A stretch of DNA of 52,311 nucleotides, taken from NCBI GenBank assembly GCA_009838975.1, contig VXQO01000096.1, positions 1 to 52,311 on the forward strand, given 5' to 3'. The position numbers were made by a program, and so were the translations under genes. Every line of letters begins with the position of its first letter. Position 1 is the stretch's first letter. This document shows positions 35,012 through 49,900 of this stretch, piece by piece. This DNA is from Gemmatimonadota bacterium (GTDB lineage: Bacteria; Gemmatimonadota; Gemmatimonadetes; Longimicrobiales; Gaopeijiaceae). Under the pieces are notes generated by a model. The model worked only from the letters and a program-made list of their open reading frames with translations. It did no database searches and had not been told where the DNA came from.

Positions 35012-36568
35012 GTGAGACAACTCCGCAACTGCGCCGAGACTCTTCGAATCGTGTTCCTCGCTGCCACCCTTCTCCTCCTGGCTCCCGTGCTCCCGACCAG
35101 CGCATATCAGGCGCCCCAGGGCACGACCGCGATCGTAGGGGCGACCGTGATCGACGGAAACGGCGGGCCGCCTCTGGCCGACGCCACAATCCTGGTCGAA
35201 GGCACGCGCATTGCCGCGATCGGGTCCAGAGCCGAGGTCCAGGTACCTCCGGGGGCGCAGGTCATCGACGGGACCGGAAAGTATGTGACCCCAGGCTTCA
35301 TCGACACCAACGTGCACATGTCCCTCTCCTTCGGCAGGCGCTGGAGCGAGACGAACGCCCGCTACTGGGACCGGAACGCCGACCTGAACCTGCAGGGAGC
35401 CCAACTTCATCTCAAACATGGCGTTACAACGATTCGCGACAGCTATGGAGCCCTGCTTCCCGGCATGCAGGTGCGCGATGCCATCGCCCGGGGCGAGGTG
35501 GTGGGCCCGCGCATGTACGTGGCGGGCAACATCGTCGGGTGGGGCGGCCCCTTCTCCGAGACCTTCTCGGGCGACCGCGAGTCGGAGCTGACACTCTTCG
35601 AGGAGCAGATCAACGACTCCATCACCCTGGGGAGTGGCGAAGAGCTCATGCACATGACGCCGGAGGAACTCCGGGTCGCCATGAACGCATACCTGGATCT
35701 TGGACCCGACTTCATCAAGTACGGCGGCACCCACCACTTCAACTATCCCACCACCATAGGCTTCTCTCCGCGCGCCCAGCGGGTCATCGTCGAGGAGACG
35801 CAGAAACGCGGCTTGGTGGCGGAAACCCACTCCACGACCCTGGAGGGGCTTCGTCTCTCCATCCTCGCCGGGATCGACCTGATTCAGCACCCCGAAGTCA
35901 CAGCCATGCGGGAGATCACCGACGAGCTCGTGGAAATGATCGTCGAGCGGGACATCATCTGCTCCCTCCTCCCGAACAAGTACACAGGCGAGGTATGGAA
36001 GCTGCACCTGGAAGAACGGGAGAGGGCAGCGGAGCGGTGGGCAAAGCTGGAAAAGGAACGCCATACCCCGCTGACGACGGCCGAGGTGAGGCGCAAGATC
36101 CAGGAGACCGGCATCCCGGATCCCCGATCCGTGACCATCGGGAATCTGGAGATGCGCCAGATGAACGGCCGCAAGCTGATCGAGGCGGGGTGCATCGTGT
36201 CGGTAGGGCCCGACAACCTCCTCTTTGGCTCAGGGGGCGTCGCGCCCGAGTTCACACGTGAGGAGCGACCCGCTGCCGAACACCTGAAGCCCGGAATCGG
36301 GACGATCATCGCCATCGAGGGGCTGGTGGAACTCGGGATGACGCCTTCGGAAGCGATCGTCGCGGCGACGAAGCACGGCGCGATGGCCTGCAAGGCCCTC
36401 GACGAGTTCGGGACGCTGGAAGTGGGGAAGCTCGCCGACATTCTCGTCCTTGGCGGCGATCCTCTGGCGGACATCTCCAACATTCGTCAACTCGAAGTCG
36501 TGATGAAGGACGGGGACATCATCGACATCGAGAGTTTGCCTACGAATCCGGTGACCGGGGAGTGGTAG
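35012..36568 (+). CDS. Exported amidohydrolase (imidazolonepropionase-like), paralog 2
   Basis: A 518-residue tandem paralog of the preceding gene; most positions are identical across the N- and C-terminal thirds. The GTG at 35012 is preferred because MRQLRNC aligns with the paralog start (KHFRNC) and gives a good signal peptide; GGGAG lies upstream. It again has DTNVHM (Asn100, His102) in place of HxH, FIKYGGT, VAETHST, LIQHPE and SVGPDN. The acid position thus reads GPDN where paralog 1 has GADN. The duplication and 22-bp spacing suggest two related substrates or dosage. The signal peptide predicts a periplasmic location. Confidence 0.9.
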   Translation: MRQLRNCAETLRIVFLAATLLLLAPVLPTSAYQAPQGTTAIVGATVIDGNGGPPLADATILVEGTRIAAIGSRAEVQVPPGAQVIDGTGKYVTPGFIDTNVHMSLSFGRRWSETNARYWDRNADLNLQGAQLHLKHGVTTIRDSYGALLPGMQVRDAIARGEVVGPRMYVAGNIVGWGGPFSETFSGDRESELTLFEEQINDSITLGSGEELMHMTPEELRVAMNAYLDLGPDFIKYGGTHHFNYPTTIGFSPRAQRVIVEETQKRGLVAETHSTTLEGLRLSILAGIDLIQHPEVTAMREITDELVEMIVERDIICSLLPNKYTGEVWKLHLEERERAAERWAKLEKERHTPLTTAEVRRKIQETGIPDPRSVTIGNLEMRQMNGRKLIEAGCIVSVGPDNLLFGSGGVAPEFTREERPAAEHLKPGIGTIIAIEGLVELGMTPSEAIVAATKHGAMACKALDEFGTLEVGKLADILVLGGDPLADISNIRQLEVVMKDGDIIDIESLPTNPVTGEW

Positions 36569-36622
36569 GGGTCAGTCCACTATAACAACGGAATCAAGCC
36601 TTAGAGGCGGAGCTCCAGTCGT

Positions 36623-37210
36623 TTACCCCGGCGGCCCATCCGGATGCAGCTCGCACACCGGCGGCTGCAGCCTTGTCCACGACAGCGCGATGATCGTCCA
36701 TGACTCGTCGGCGTTCCGCGTCAGCAGCAACGCGTCGGCCCCGCAGTGGCTCAACTCGTCCCCCACGTAGAAGTCGTACGGCGTCCACACCATGGCCAGG
36801 TCGCCGCTGACCCGTACCTCCGCATCCCACATCCGCTCGGTCAGGACTTCCGCACTTCCCTCCAGCCGCGCGATCAGCTGGTCGCGCGTGGATGTGGAAC
36901 TGGATCGCGTGCCATCGGCCGCCCTCTCCACCGAGTGCATCAGCACATCCGCGTGCATGATCTCGCGGAGGATCTCCCCATCACCCGTGGCCAGCGCGTC
37001 GAAGATGCCCTGCACGGCAGCCAGAATCGCTTCGCGCTCGGCGTCGGTGGGCATGTGAGAGACCTGGCCCATCGGCGATCCGGCGGTTCCGGACTCTGAT
37101 CCGGCGGCCCCCGCGTCCGCATCAGCCTCGGTCTGATCGTCAACGGCCGGGGTACAAACGGTCAGGAAGAGCGCAGCGAATGCGACTGTGACACTGGCGC
37201 GGATCATCAT
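36623..37210 (-). CDS. SnoaL/NTF2-like (DUF4440-type) lipoprotein
   Basis: A 195-residue protein from the ATG at 37210 (GAGGAGCACG upstream; the next codon is also ATG). The signal ends FLTVC, a plausible lipobox. A short acidic, Gly/Ala-rich linker precedes a cone-shaped NTF2-like domain. Its helix EREAILAAVQGIFDALATGDGE, then LREIMHADVLMHS, and strands LAMVWTPYDFYVGDEL and WTIIALSWTR are typical of DUF4440/SnoaL-like proteins. Such domains may bind small ligands or be enzymes; nothing here decides which. It is divergent from the gene at 37299. Confidence 0.85.
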   Translation of the reverse strand: MMIRASVTVAFAALFLTVCTPAVDDQTEADADAGAAGSESGTAGSPMGQVSHMPTDAEREAILAAVQGIFDALATGDGEILREIMHADVLMHSVERAADGTRSSSTSTRDQLIARLEGSAEVLTERMWDAEVRVSGDLAMVWTPYDFYVGDELSHCGADALLLTRNADESWTIIALSWTRLQPPVCELHPDGPPG

Positions 37211-37298
37211 CGTGCTCCTCGGGATAGGGATTTGTCCGGGCGGTCCGCATAATATCATGTTGGAGACGCTGCATGCTTGCAACGCGAGAGGAGCCGCG

Positions 37299-39008
37299 AT
37301 GATTGGAAAGCGCACCGTGCTCGCCGCCGTGTTTGCCATGACGGTCGCGCCCATGGGAGCCACCAGCACCCAGGCCCAGATCCTGCGTGGTGTCGTCGTG
37401 GAGGTCGCAAGTCAGCAGCCGGTCCCCGCCGTGCTCCTATCGCTCATCGACAACGACGATCGCGTCATGCAGCGCTTCATGGTGGGGCCCGACGGTGAGT
37501 TCCGCTTCATCCTCGCCACGCCCGGGACCTACTCCCTGCTCGCCGAGCGCCTCGGAATGGCGACGCGGACGGTCGAAGGACTCACGGTGGCGCCCTCAGA
37601 CACGGTCTCGGTGAGAATCTCGCTGGAACACAGGCCGATCGCACTGGAGGGAATCGAGGCGTCCGGAGACAGGCGGTGCGAGCTTGCAGCCGACATCGGC
37701 GAGCAGACGCACAGGGTCTGGGACGCAGCCCGCAAGACACTCGACGCGGCCCGCTTCACCGAGTCGGCCGGCACCTATCGGTACGACCTCGACCGGTATT
37801 CCCGCATTCTCGATTCCCGCACGCTCAGGATCCGCAACGAGACGCGCACAGCCCGCCGAACGAACAGCCGCCGTCCCATCGAGAGCCTCCCGGTGGAGTT
37901 TCTGCTCGAAGAGGGATGGGCCACGTCGAGCTCGGCCGGAAGCCACTATTTCGCCCCCGACGCCCATGCACTCCTCTCGGATGAATTCCTGGCGAACTAC
38001 TGTTTCCAGCTTGGTGCGCGCGACGAATCGCCACCCGATCTGGTGGGCCTCGGATTCCGTCCGGTCCAAACCCCCGACGGCCGCACGGACATCGAGGGTG
38101 TCCTCTGGCTCTCACGCGAGACCGGGGCGCTCCAATGGCTCGACTACACCTATCTCAACCTCCCAGGCGCTGCCAGCCGATATCGGGGCGACCACGCAGG
38201 CGGGCGGGTCGAATTCCACGGATTGCCCGACGGCACCTGGATCGTCTCGAACTGGTACATCCGGATGCCGCTGCTGAGCCAGCAGCGAAACCGTGGTTTT
38301 CAACGAGTGGCGGGTTGGGTGAACGGGATCGCAGAGGATGGAGGAGGAGTGGTCAGGGCCATCAGCACGGCGACGGGCCGCACCGCCTACGCCGACGCCT
38401 CCGGCACCATCACGGGAGAAGTTCGGGATCCCGGTCGCGGCGGGCCGTTCACTCCTGGCCGCGTGACTCTCGTGGGCACGAGCACCGAGGTCGAACTGGA
38501 CTCGGAAGGGCGATTCGAAATCGGCGACCTTCCCGCCGGCGGGTACCAGGTGGCCCTGCTGCAACCCTCCCTGCGTGGTCTCGATCGCGGCTACGCTCTC
38601 GCCGGCGCGGACATCTTCCCCGGGGACACCGCGCGGGTGCGGCTCGAGGCGCCCCCTGTGGGCGCCGTGATGGCTGCGGCGTGCGGCATGGATGCGGGGG
38701 CCTGGGTCCCCGGCACCGGGGTTCTGCTGGGAGACGTGGTCGAGACCGATTCGCAGATATCGGTCGCCGACGCCACCGTGGTGGCCGAATGGCTGAGCAT
38801 TGCCCGCCTGCGAACGCAGGTGCAGGCCGAAACCAGGACGATCGAGTCGGCGACCAACGAGCTGGGCGCCTTTCGGCTGTGTGGCGTCCCGGTCGACGGG
38901 ACGACGATCCGAGTGACGGTCAGCCTGGATGGCCAAAGCTCCACCAGAGAGGTTTGGCTGTCGTATACGGAGCCGGTTGGAACCGTGTCGTTCCGATTGG
39001 AAGGCTGA
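37299..39008 (+). CDS. Carboxypeptidase-regulatory-like domain protein, exported
   Basis: A 569-residue protein; the ATG at 37299 follows GAGGAGCCGCG and opens a signal peptide ending STQAQ. Three beta-sandwich modules of the carboxypeptidase-regulatory/CNA-B type are visible: LRGVVVEVASQQPVPAVLL; then TITGEVRDPGRGGPFTPGRV with GRFEIGDLPAGGY; then VLLGDVVETDSQISVADATV with GAFRLCGVPVDG. A middle region (residues about 130-365) resembles the beta-rich segment of TonB-dependent receptor-associated proteins, with no plug or barrel. It is probably periplasmic or on the outer-membrane surface; the ligand is unknown. It is common in Gemmatimonadota as a stand-alone protein. It converges with lacZ 7 bp away. 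Confidence 0.85.
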   Translation: MIGKRTVLAAVFAMTVAPMGATSTQAQILRGVVVEVASQQPVPAVLLSLIDNDDRVMQRFMVGPDGEFRFILATPGTYSLLAERLGMATRTVEGLTVAPSDTVSVRISLEHRPIALEGIEASGDRRCELAADIGEQTHRVWDAARKTLDAARFTESAGTYRYDLDRYSRILDSRTLRIRNETRTARRTNSRRPIESLPVEFLLEEGWATSSSAGSHYFAPDAHALLSDEFLANYCFQLGARDESPPDLVGLGFRPVQTPDGRTDIEGVLWLSRETGALQWLDYTYLNLPGAASRYRGDHAGGRVEFHGLPDGTWIVSNWYIRMPLLSQQRNRGFQRVAGWVNGIAEDGGGVVRAISTATGRTAYADASGTITGEVRDPGRGGPFTPGRVTLVGTSTEVELDSEGRFEIGDLPAGGYQVALLQPSLRGLDRGYALAGADIFPGDTARVRLEAPPVGAVMAAACGMDAGAWVPGTGVLLGDVVETDSQISVADATVVAEWLSIARLRTQVQAETRTIESATNELGAFRLCGVPVDGTTIRVTVSLDGQSSTREVWLSYTEPVGTVSFRLEG

Positions 39009-39015
39009 GGGGGCG

Positions 39016-44103
<5,088 letters not shown>

Positions 44104-44653
44104 GGTTTGGCCTCCAGAGTCGTGATTCCACCCCTCATAGCACAAACCGCCCTTGCTCTGCTACCCGTGAGTTCCCTAATGGGTTCCGGAAGCCGACGCT
44201 GTGACTACCAGAAGATCACGTACAGCACCGCCGCCCCCGCGATCACCCCACCAGCCCACCACTTCGCCCCCCGCGCCGGCGTCAGATCCACCTGCGCTGC
44301 CGACCTCGGCAGCCGCCGTGGTTCGTCCAAACCCTGACGTAACGGCGGATCGCCGGGGGCACAAGTCACGGTGGGAAATCGTCTAAAGTCAACCAGGACT
44401 GCACGATCTGCGTTTCCTGCCATTGTACTGGACCCTGCTGGACCGTGCCGCGGAAGCGGGGAAAACGGTCTTGATCGGCGGGAACCCCGCGCATCTCGCG
44501 ACCTCTTCGAGAGTCGCGTAAACGCAAATGCGGGTACCGCGTCTGAGGCCCGTTCTTGCCGTGTGGCGGCGCCAGCTCACGTCGCACCGGGACAACCGTT
44601 GGCGCACAGCGGGGTCGACGCGCGCAGCGCGATCAAGGACTCGTTGCTCTTCG
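44104..44653. other. 550-bp region without a confident gene
   Basis: It lies between the barrel protein (ends 44654) and the leishmanolysin-like gene (starts 44103), both on the minus strand. Only the doubtful 72-codon frame at 44205-44423 stands out. The remaining part (44424-44653) gives only Arg-rich translations on both strands, and I see no tRNA or strong repeat. It should hold the promoter of the leishmanolysin-like gene. Confidence 0.5.
44205..44423 (-). CDS. Possible small membrane protein, function unknown
   Basis: A 72-codon frame whose C-terminus is a convincing single transmembrane segment (GAKWWAGGVIAGAAVLYVIFW) preceded by RRLPRSAAQVDLTPAR. The N-terminal third looks random, so the true start may be the GTG near 44370 (MTCAPGDPP). 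No clear ribosome-binding site is seen. It could be a tail-anchored peptide or chance. Confidence 0.35.
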   Translation of the reverse strand: MAGNADRAVLVDFRRFPTVTCAPGDPPLRQGLDEPRRLPRSAAQVDLTPARGAKWWAGGVIAGAAVLYVIFW

Positions 44654-46078
44654 TCAGAACCGGTAGGCGACACTGACGATGGGGCGGATCTCCGCATCCG
44701 CGTCGAAGTAGTAGGCGAGGCCCGCTTCGCCGCCCACGGTCCGACCGAGAACGCGCAGCGCGGCGGTGACGATGTCCGTTCCGCGCTCGATCCCGACGCG
44801 CCGGTATTCGGCGGCGAGGGCCAGCTTCGGCGTGGCGCGGAAGTCTCCGCCGGCGGCAACGACGCCGAACCGGTCGGTGTCGGTTTCGCCCGGGGATGTC
44901 AACGAGTACCCGGCCATCCCGCCGGAGGCGTGCAGGATCAGGTTGCCGGTCACGGCGGCGGAGCCGGCGACCGAGCCTCCATATAGGGGACCGGTCTCCT
45001 CCGCGAGCAGCGACCAGCCTGCGTAGGCGCCGATGGCGACGGAGGCCCGCTCGTTGCTCCATGCGCGGAACTTGGGCGCGAGATAGGGAAAAAGTTCGGA
45101 GTCGCGGCTGCGCGCGTCGATGACGACGCCGGATCCGGCGGTGAGGGTCAGATCGTCCGTGACGCCGTAGGATGCCTGGCCCGCCAGGGGCCACAGATCC
45201 CCGAAGTCGAAGAACTGCGCCGCCGGGACGGCCCCCAGATAGCCCGCGCTCACGTGGCCCCGGCCCGCAGCGAGGGTATGTCCGGTCGTCTCGACGTAGC
45301 CGCCCAGCAACCGTGGCGGGAAGGGGTCGGGCTGTCGGATTGGAGCGGCTTGCCGGCCCGCGGCGATGGCGGGTGGGCGGGGCTCGGTTGGCGCGGGTAC
45401 GCGCGCCGTGCCGGCACCGCCCGCGTCGATCACTATGCTCTGCCGCGCCGAGAGGCCGCCGGGATCGCGGGCCACGACGATGACGGTGGCCGTGCCGGTG
45501 CCCGCGCGTGTGATCGTGACGACATCTCCCGACACGGTCACGCTGGCCGTTGCCGGGTTCGACGTTTCCGCCGAGATGCTCAGAACGTCCCCGTCGGGAT
45601 CGTGAAAGTGGGATGCCGCGCTGAGGGACACCCATTGGTCCGGTGCGAGGGTCTGGGCCGGGATCGTCCCTACGGGTTCGGGCGCCCGGTTGAGCATCTC
45701 GACCGTGACCCAGGTGCGCTGCGTGGCGGCTAGGCCACCGGGGTCGGAGGCGAAGACGGTCACCACGGCCGTGCCCGGCGCCACACCCGCGATGGTCAGG
45801 ATGTTGCCCGAAACGGAGACGGCGGCGACGGCGGCGTTGGAACTGGTGGCGGCGTAGGTCAGTGGATCGTCGTCCGCGTCCGCGAAGTAGGGCGCCAGAT
45901 CGACCGACGCCAACTGGCCGGTCGCGATGGTCCGGTCGGGTACGGAATCCACGGCCTCCGGGGCGCGGGGTTCCTGGGCGAGGGCGGGCGCCGCTGGCCA
46001 GAGCGCCGCCAGCAAGGCGACGGCTCCGGCCGGCCACCTTCTTGGACGGTTGCGTCGGGAACGTCGCCGATCATTCAT
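44654..46078 (-). CDS. Outer-membrane beta-barrel protein with two Ig-like (cadherin-type) domains
   Basis: A 474-residue protein; the ATG at 46078 follows GGAGACCCGTC. The signal peptide ends APALAQ. Two Ig-like modules follow, each with the (A/S)xYFxDxDxDxLxY type of calcium-style motif (PYFADADDDPLTY, HFHDPDGDVLSI) and the strand (V)VTVxASDPGGL. These are the same module as in the repeat protein at the right edge. After a Pro-rich linker, residues about 245-474 alternate in short strands and end in VAYRF, the terminal-Phe barrel signature. Predicted to anchor the Ig modules at the outer membrane; whether they face outside is not known. It lies 130 bp from the broken lipoprotein gene. Confidence 0.82.
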   Translation of the reverse strand: MNDRRRSRRNRPRRWPAGAVALLAALWPAAPALAQEPRAPEAVDSVPDRTIATGQLASVDLAPYFADADDDPLTYAATSSNAAVAAVSVSGNILTIAGVAPGTAVVTVFASDPGGLAATQRTWVTVEMLNRAPEPVGTIPAQTLAPDQWVSLSAASHFHDPDGDVLSISAETSNPATASVTVSGDVVTITRAGTGTATVIVVARDPGGLSARQSIVIDAGGAGTARVPAPTEPRPPAIAAGRQAAPIRQPDPFPPRLLGGYVETTGHTLAAGRGHVSAGYLGAVPAAQFFDFGDLWPLAGQASYGVTDDLTLTAGSGVVIDARSRDSELFPYLAPKFRAWSNERASVAIGAYAGWSLLAEETGPLYGGSVAGSAAVTGNLILHASGGMAGYSLTSPGETDTDRFGVVAAGGDFRATPKLALAAEYRRVGIERGTDIVTAALRVLGRTVGGEAGLAYYFDADAEIRPIVSVAYRF

Positions 46079-46208
46079 GACGGGTCTCCATGTTGCGGCG
46101 GGCAGCGATTCCGGTGCGGGTCGTCGGAACCGGAACGGGGCGGATGCGGGGGAGCGGAAGGGGGGCCGCACCGTTCCGGCAAACCGCACCCTGCTCCCCG
46201 TCGGCATC

Positions 46209-46902
46209 CTATCGACCGTCGCGCGGCGTGATATCGAATTCGAGCTCGGTCGGGGCAAGCCGCAGCGGCACCTCGGCCTGCGAAGCGGCGGCGATGCTCC
46301 CACTTACGCGGAAGTCGCAAATGGCGTTCGGGGAGGGGGGCGAAATCAGGCCCGTGATCGAGATGTCTTCGGTCTGGCCGCGGCGCATGTCTCCGACGAG
46401 CTGGCGGCCGACACGCTCGCCGTCGACATAGGCGCTGATGCTCACGCCGCGCAGGCGGAGGTTCGCCGTCACCGTTCCCTCGACCGTCGCTAGGACGAGG
46501 CTGCCGGCCCGGGTTCCCCGGCAAGCGGTGACGTTGACGGAAATCGGGGCGACCACTTCCACGGGAAGGGACACCGTGGCCGCGAGCCCGCCCGGGTCCG
46601 TGGCCACGATCTCCAGCGTGGTCCGTCCCTTCCTCCAGCCCGGTGACCGCCACGCGATCCGTGCCGGACACCGTCGCGCGGGCAATGCTCGGGTTCAGTA
46701 CGTTGACGGAATAGCTCAGGACATCGTCCATGTTGGCGTCGGTAAAGCAAAACGTCCGCTCCACCGTGTGGTCGGGTGCTGTCAGGACGGACTCCGGCGT
46801 CGCGCAGCTCACCGGCGCGACCGGGCTTTCGCAGGCCGCGACGGCGAGCACCGCTGTCAGCGGCAGCCCCCGGAAAACGGATTTCTTCGTGAATCGGGAC
46901 AT
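46209..46902 (-). pseudogene. Ig-like domain lipoprotein, broken by a one-base frameshift
   Basis: The reading MSRFTKKSVFRG with hydrophobic LTAVLAVAAC is a lipoprotein signal. An upstream in-frame ATG at 46974 overlaps the stop of the LRR gene (ATGA) and could be the coupled start. The protein reads ANMDDVLSYSVNVLNPSIA and VAVTGLEEG, then the frame fails at about 46627-46629 (GAAGGGAC). One base less gives EEGRTTLEIVATDPGGLAA and a second domain to TPRDGR at 46209, about 230 residues in all. The first part is one Ig-like module of the same type as its neighbours. The second part has a single Cys (VTACRG) and later CDFRVSG; it is not recognised. Confidence 0.75.
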
Positions 46903-46970
46903 CGTGGCGGGTCGCTTTCTCTTGCGGGGAAGTGAGGTGACGTCTGACGGGGGCCGGACAGATCGCGTGC

Positions 46971-49900
46971 TCATCGCCGCGCATCCGCGGGATTGGGAAT
47001 TCCCCGGCTGAAGAGGGTTTCGAGTTCCTGAAGGGCGGTGGCCGCAGCCACCGCAGGGCCCGTGCCGGGGGCCTGTGTCGGCGTGCCGTCGAGAATGCCC
47101 CGTATCCGGCCGGTCGCCGGATCTCGCAGGATGGTCATGGGCAAGTCGGTGTCTCGGTCGATGTCGATCGAGCCTTCCGGGCCTTGCAGCGCGATCTCCG
47201 CCAGTTCCTCCGTCCATGTGACCGGCACGGCGAACGAGAACCCGGCGCGCCCGTCGTCTGTGTCGGTGAACTCGGACATGGCGAAGGACAGAGAGAACAG
47301 CACGGTGCCCGTGCCGTCCGTCCCGGTGAGCGACCAGGGGCCGTCAGTCTCCGGCAACGCGGGCGGGGCGTCGATGAAGAAGGAGGGCCGGAGGCGCGGC
47401 GCGCCTTCGCCGTCCAGGCCGCCCCACAGGAGCAGGGCGCGGTCGGAGGCGGCCTGTGCGGCGGCGGTGGCGATCAGGATCGAGCCGGTCTCGGTTTCGA
47501 GGCGGTAGCGGACGGCGTTGGTGAACTGGTAGTCGCTCGTCCAGGTGGGCTCGCAGTAGGACATGAAGTCCGGTTGGCCCGGCTCCACCAGACTGCCGGT
47601 TCCGAAGTCGTAGCCCCACGCGCCGATGTTGCCCTGCCCGTACGGATAATACCGGTCCGGACCGCCCGCTCCGCCGCACGGCGCGTGGTAAAGGTTGCGG
47701 TTGTGGCCGAACTCGTGGGCGATGGTTTCGGAGTCGAGGATCGAGAAACTGGACCAGCTTCCGATGTCGTTCGCCACGCCGAGGAGGCCGCCCGGCGTCG
47801 TCGGGGGCGCCATGACCGCCAGGTAGTGGCCGCGCACACCCTCGGCGATCCGGATCATCTCGACCTCATGGAGGAGTTCCCATCCGTTGTTGGTGGACGT
47901 TGCGACGGGCGGGTGCGCCATCGCATCGATCTCGGAGATCGGCAACAGCAGGTGCGTGCGCTCGAACAGCTCGTGGCCCTGTGGGTCGGCGGCCATGGCG
48001 GCGACCGTCTCGATGATTGAGGAATCGGGATTCTCCTCCCAAATGAACGGCACAAGCGTCACCTCGAAGACCGGCATCGCGCGCACGTCCACCGCCATGC
48101 GGCCCACGGCGGGGATGCGGCGCGCGACGCCCAGCCCAGGATCGAGCGTCCCTTCCGGATCCGGCTCGATCACGACCTCCAGGCCGGGCTGGATCACCCG
48201 GCCGGGGATCTCCGCGTTCGCGGAGTTCGAGAGGGAGCCTTCGTTGACCCCCACCGGAATGGAATCGGACGTTCCGGGTATCTCCGCCCGATGGATTACG
48301 GATCCGTCCACGTAGAAGCTGGCTCGAACTGGCGGCATGTGGGCGCCGGCTGCGTGCTGGGCGGTCACGAACACGCGCAGCAGCGCCGGCTCGCCCGCGA
48401 CCAGCGGCACCGGAAACTCCCGGGACTGGACGGCCTGCGTCAGGTAGGCGGCCGCGCCTCCGGCGGCGGCGCAGAGCGCGACCCGCTGCCGCGTCACGCC
48501 ATCGAGCCAATCGAGGAACTCCGGGTCCGCCGGGGCGCAGAGCCCGGTCCCGGTCGTGTGCAGGTCATCGAGGCGCTCCAGCGCCGTCAGGCCCAGGGGA
48601 AGGGGACCGGACAGGCCGGAGTTGCCGGCAAGGCCCAGGCTCGCGATGCCCGTGAATTCGAGCAGCCCCGCCGGCAGCGGGCCGCTCAGTTCGTTGGACG
48701 AGAGATCTAGGACATCGAGACTCGGAAAGGCCCCCGCACGCGTCAGCGCGCCAATCGACGACCGGTTTGCGCCGGATGCCGCTACGGCCGCCTGCAAGGC
48801 ACCCAACCGGTCCCGCTTCCGAGAGACGATATTATTCGACCGGTTCTCATCGGGATCCAGCCGCCAGGGATCGTCCGATTCGCTCCAACTCTCGGATTGG
48901 GTCGGCGCTTGGTTGGTTTGGGGGAAGTGAAGCCGTGTCGCACCGGTTGCGTTGCCAAGTCCAGAAGGGATGTGCGTCAAGCGGTTCCCGTCGAGTTCCA
49001 GCACGCTGAGGTTGCCCAGCCCGCTTAGCTCCCCAGGAAAGGATGTGAACTCGTTCGAGGAGAGATCCAAGAACCGCAAATCCGCGAAGCCGCCGGACCG
49101 ATGCGGGATGGAGGTCAGGCGGTTCCCTTCCAGCATCAGCAGCGACAACCGCTCCAATGCGCTCAGTTCCGCCGGGAGGGTCGTCAACTCGTTTGACGCC
49201 AGCCAGAGTTCGGCAAGATTCTCCAAGCGAGCCAGTTCCGGCGGGATGGAAGCGAGCCGGTTCTCATCGAGATCCAACACCTCCAGGTTGCTCAGTTGGC
49301 CCAACTCAGGGGGAACCGACGTGAGTTCGTTCGACCAGAGGCCGAGCCGCATCAAGCTAGCCAGGCCGCCCAGTTCCGGAGGAGCCGATGTAAGCTGGTT
49401 GAATGAGAGGTTCAACTGCCGCAACCGCTTCAGTGCGCCGAGTTCCGGGGGAACGGCGGTCAGTCGGTTGAAGTGGAGATGCAGTTCTTCCACGCTGGCC
49501 AACCCGCCCAACTCCGCTGGGATCGGCCCCTCCAAGTCGTTTGCCGCCAAGACGACGAGCCGGACTTTGGCCAAGTTGCCCAACTCGGGTGGGATCGGTC
49601 CTGAAAGCCGGTTGTCAAAGAGGATCAGGGTGTCCAGTTGGGCCAAGTCACCCAACTCCGGCGGGATGAGCCCGCGCAGCCCGTTCCACCTGAGATCCAG
49701 GCTCACGACCCGTCCGTCCGCGTTGGTCTCCACGCCGTGCCACTCCGCAAGCGGAGCGTCGGTTAGCCAGTTGCCGGACTCCTCCCAGTCGGCCCCATCG
49801 GTCGTCTCGTACAGGGCCGTCAGGATCTCGCGGTCGGACAGCGGAGGGCATTGCACCCCCGTGCCCTCGTGCCGCCCAACGGTGCCGAGCCACGCTTGGA

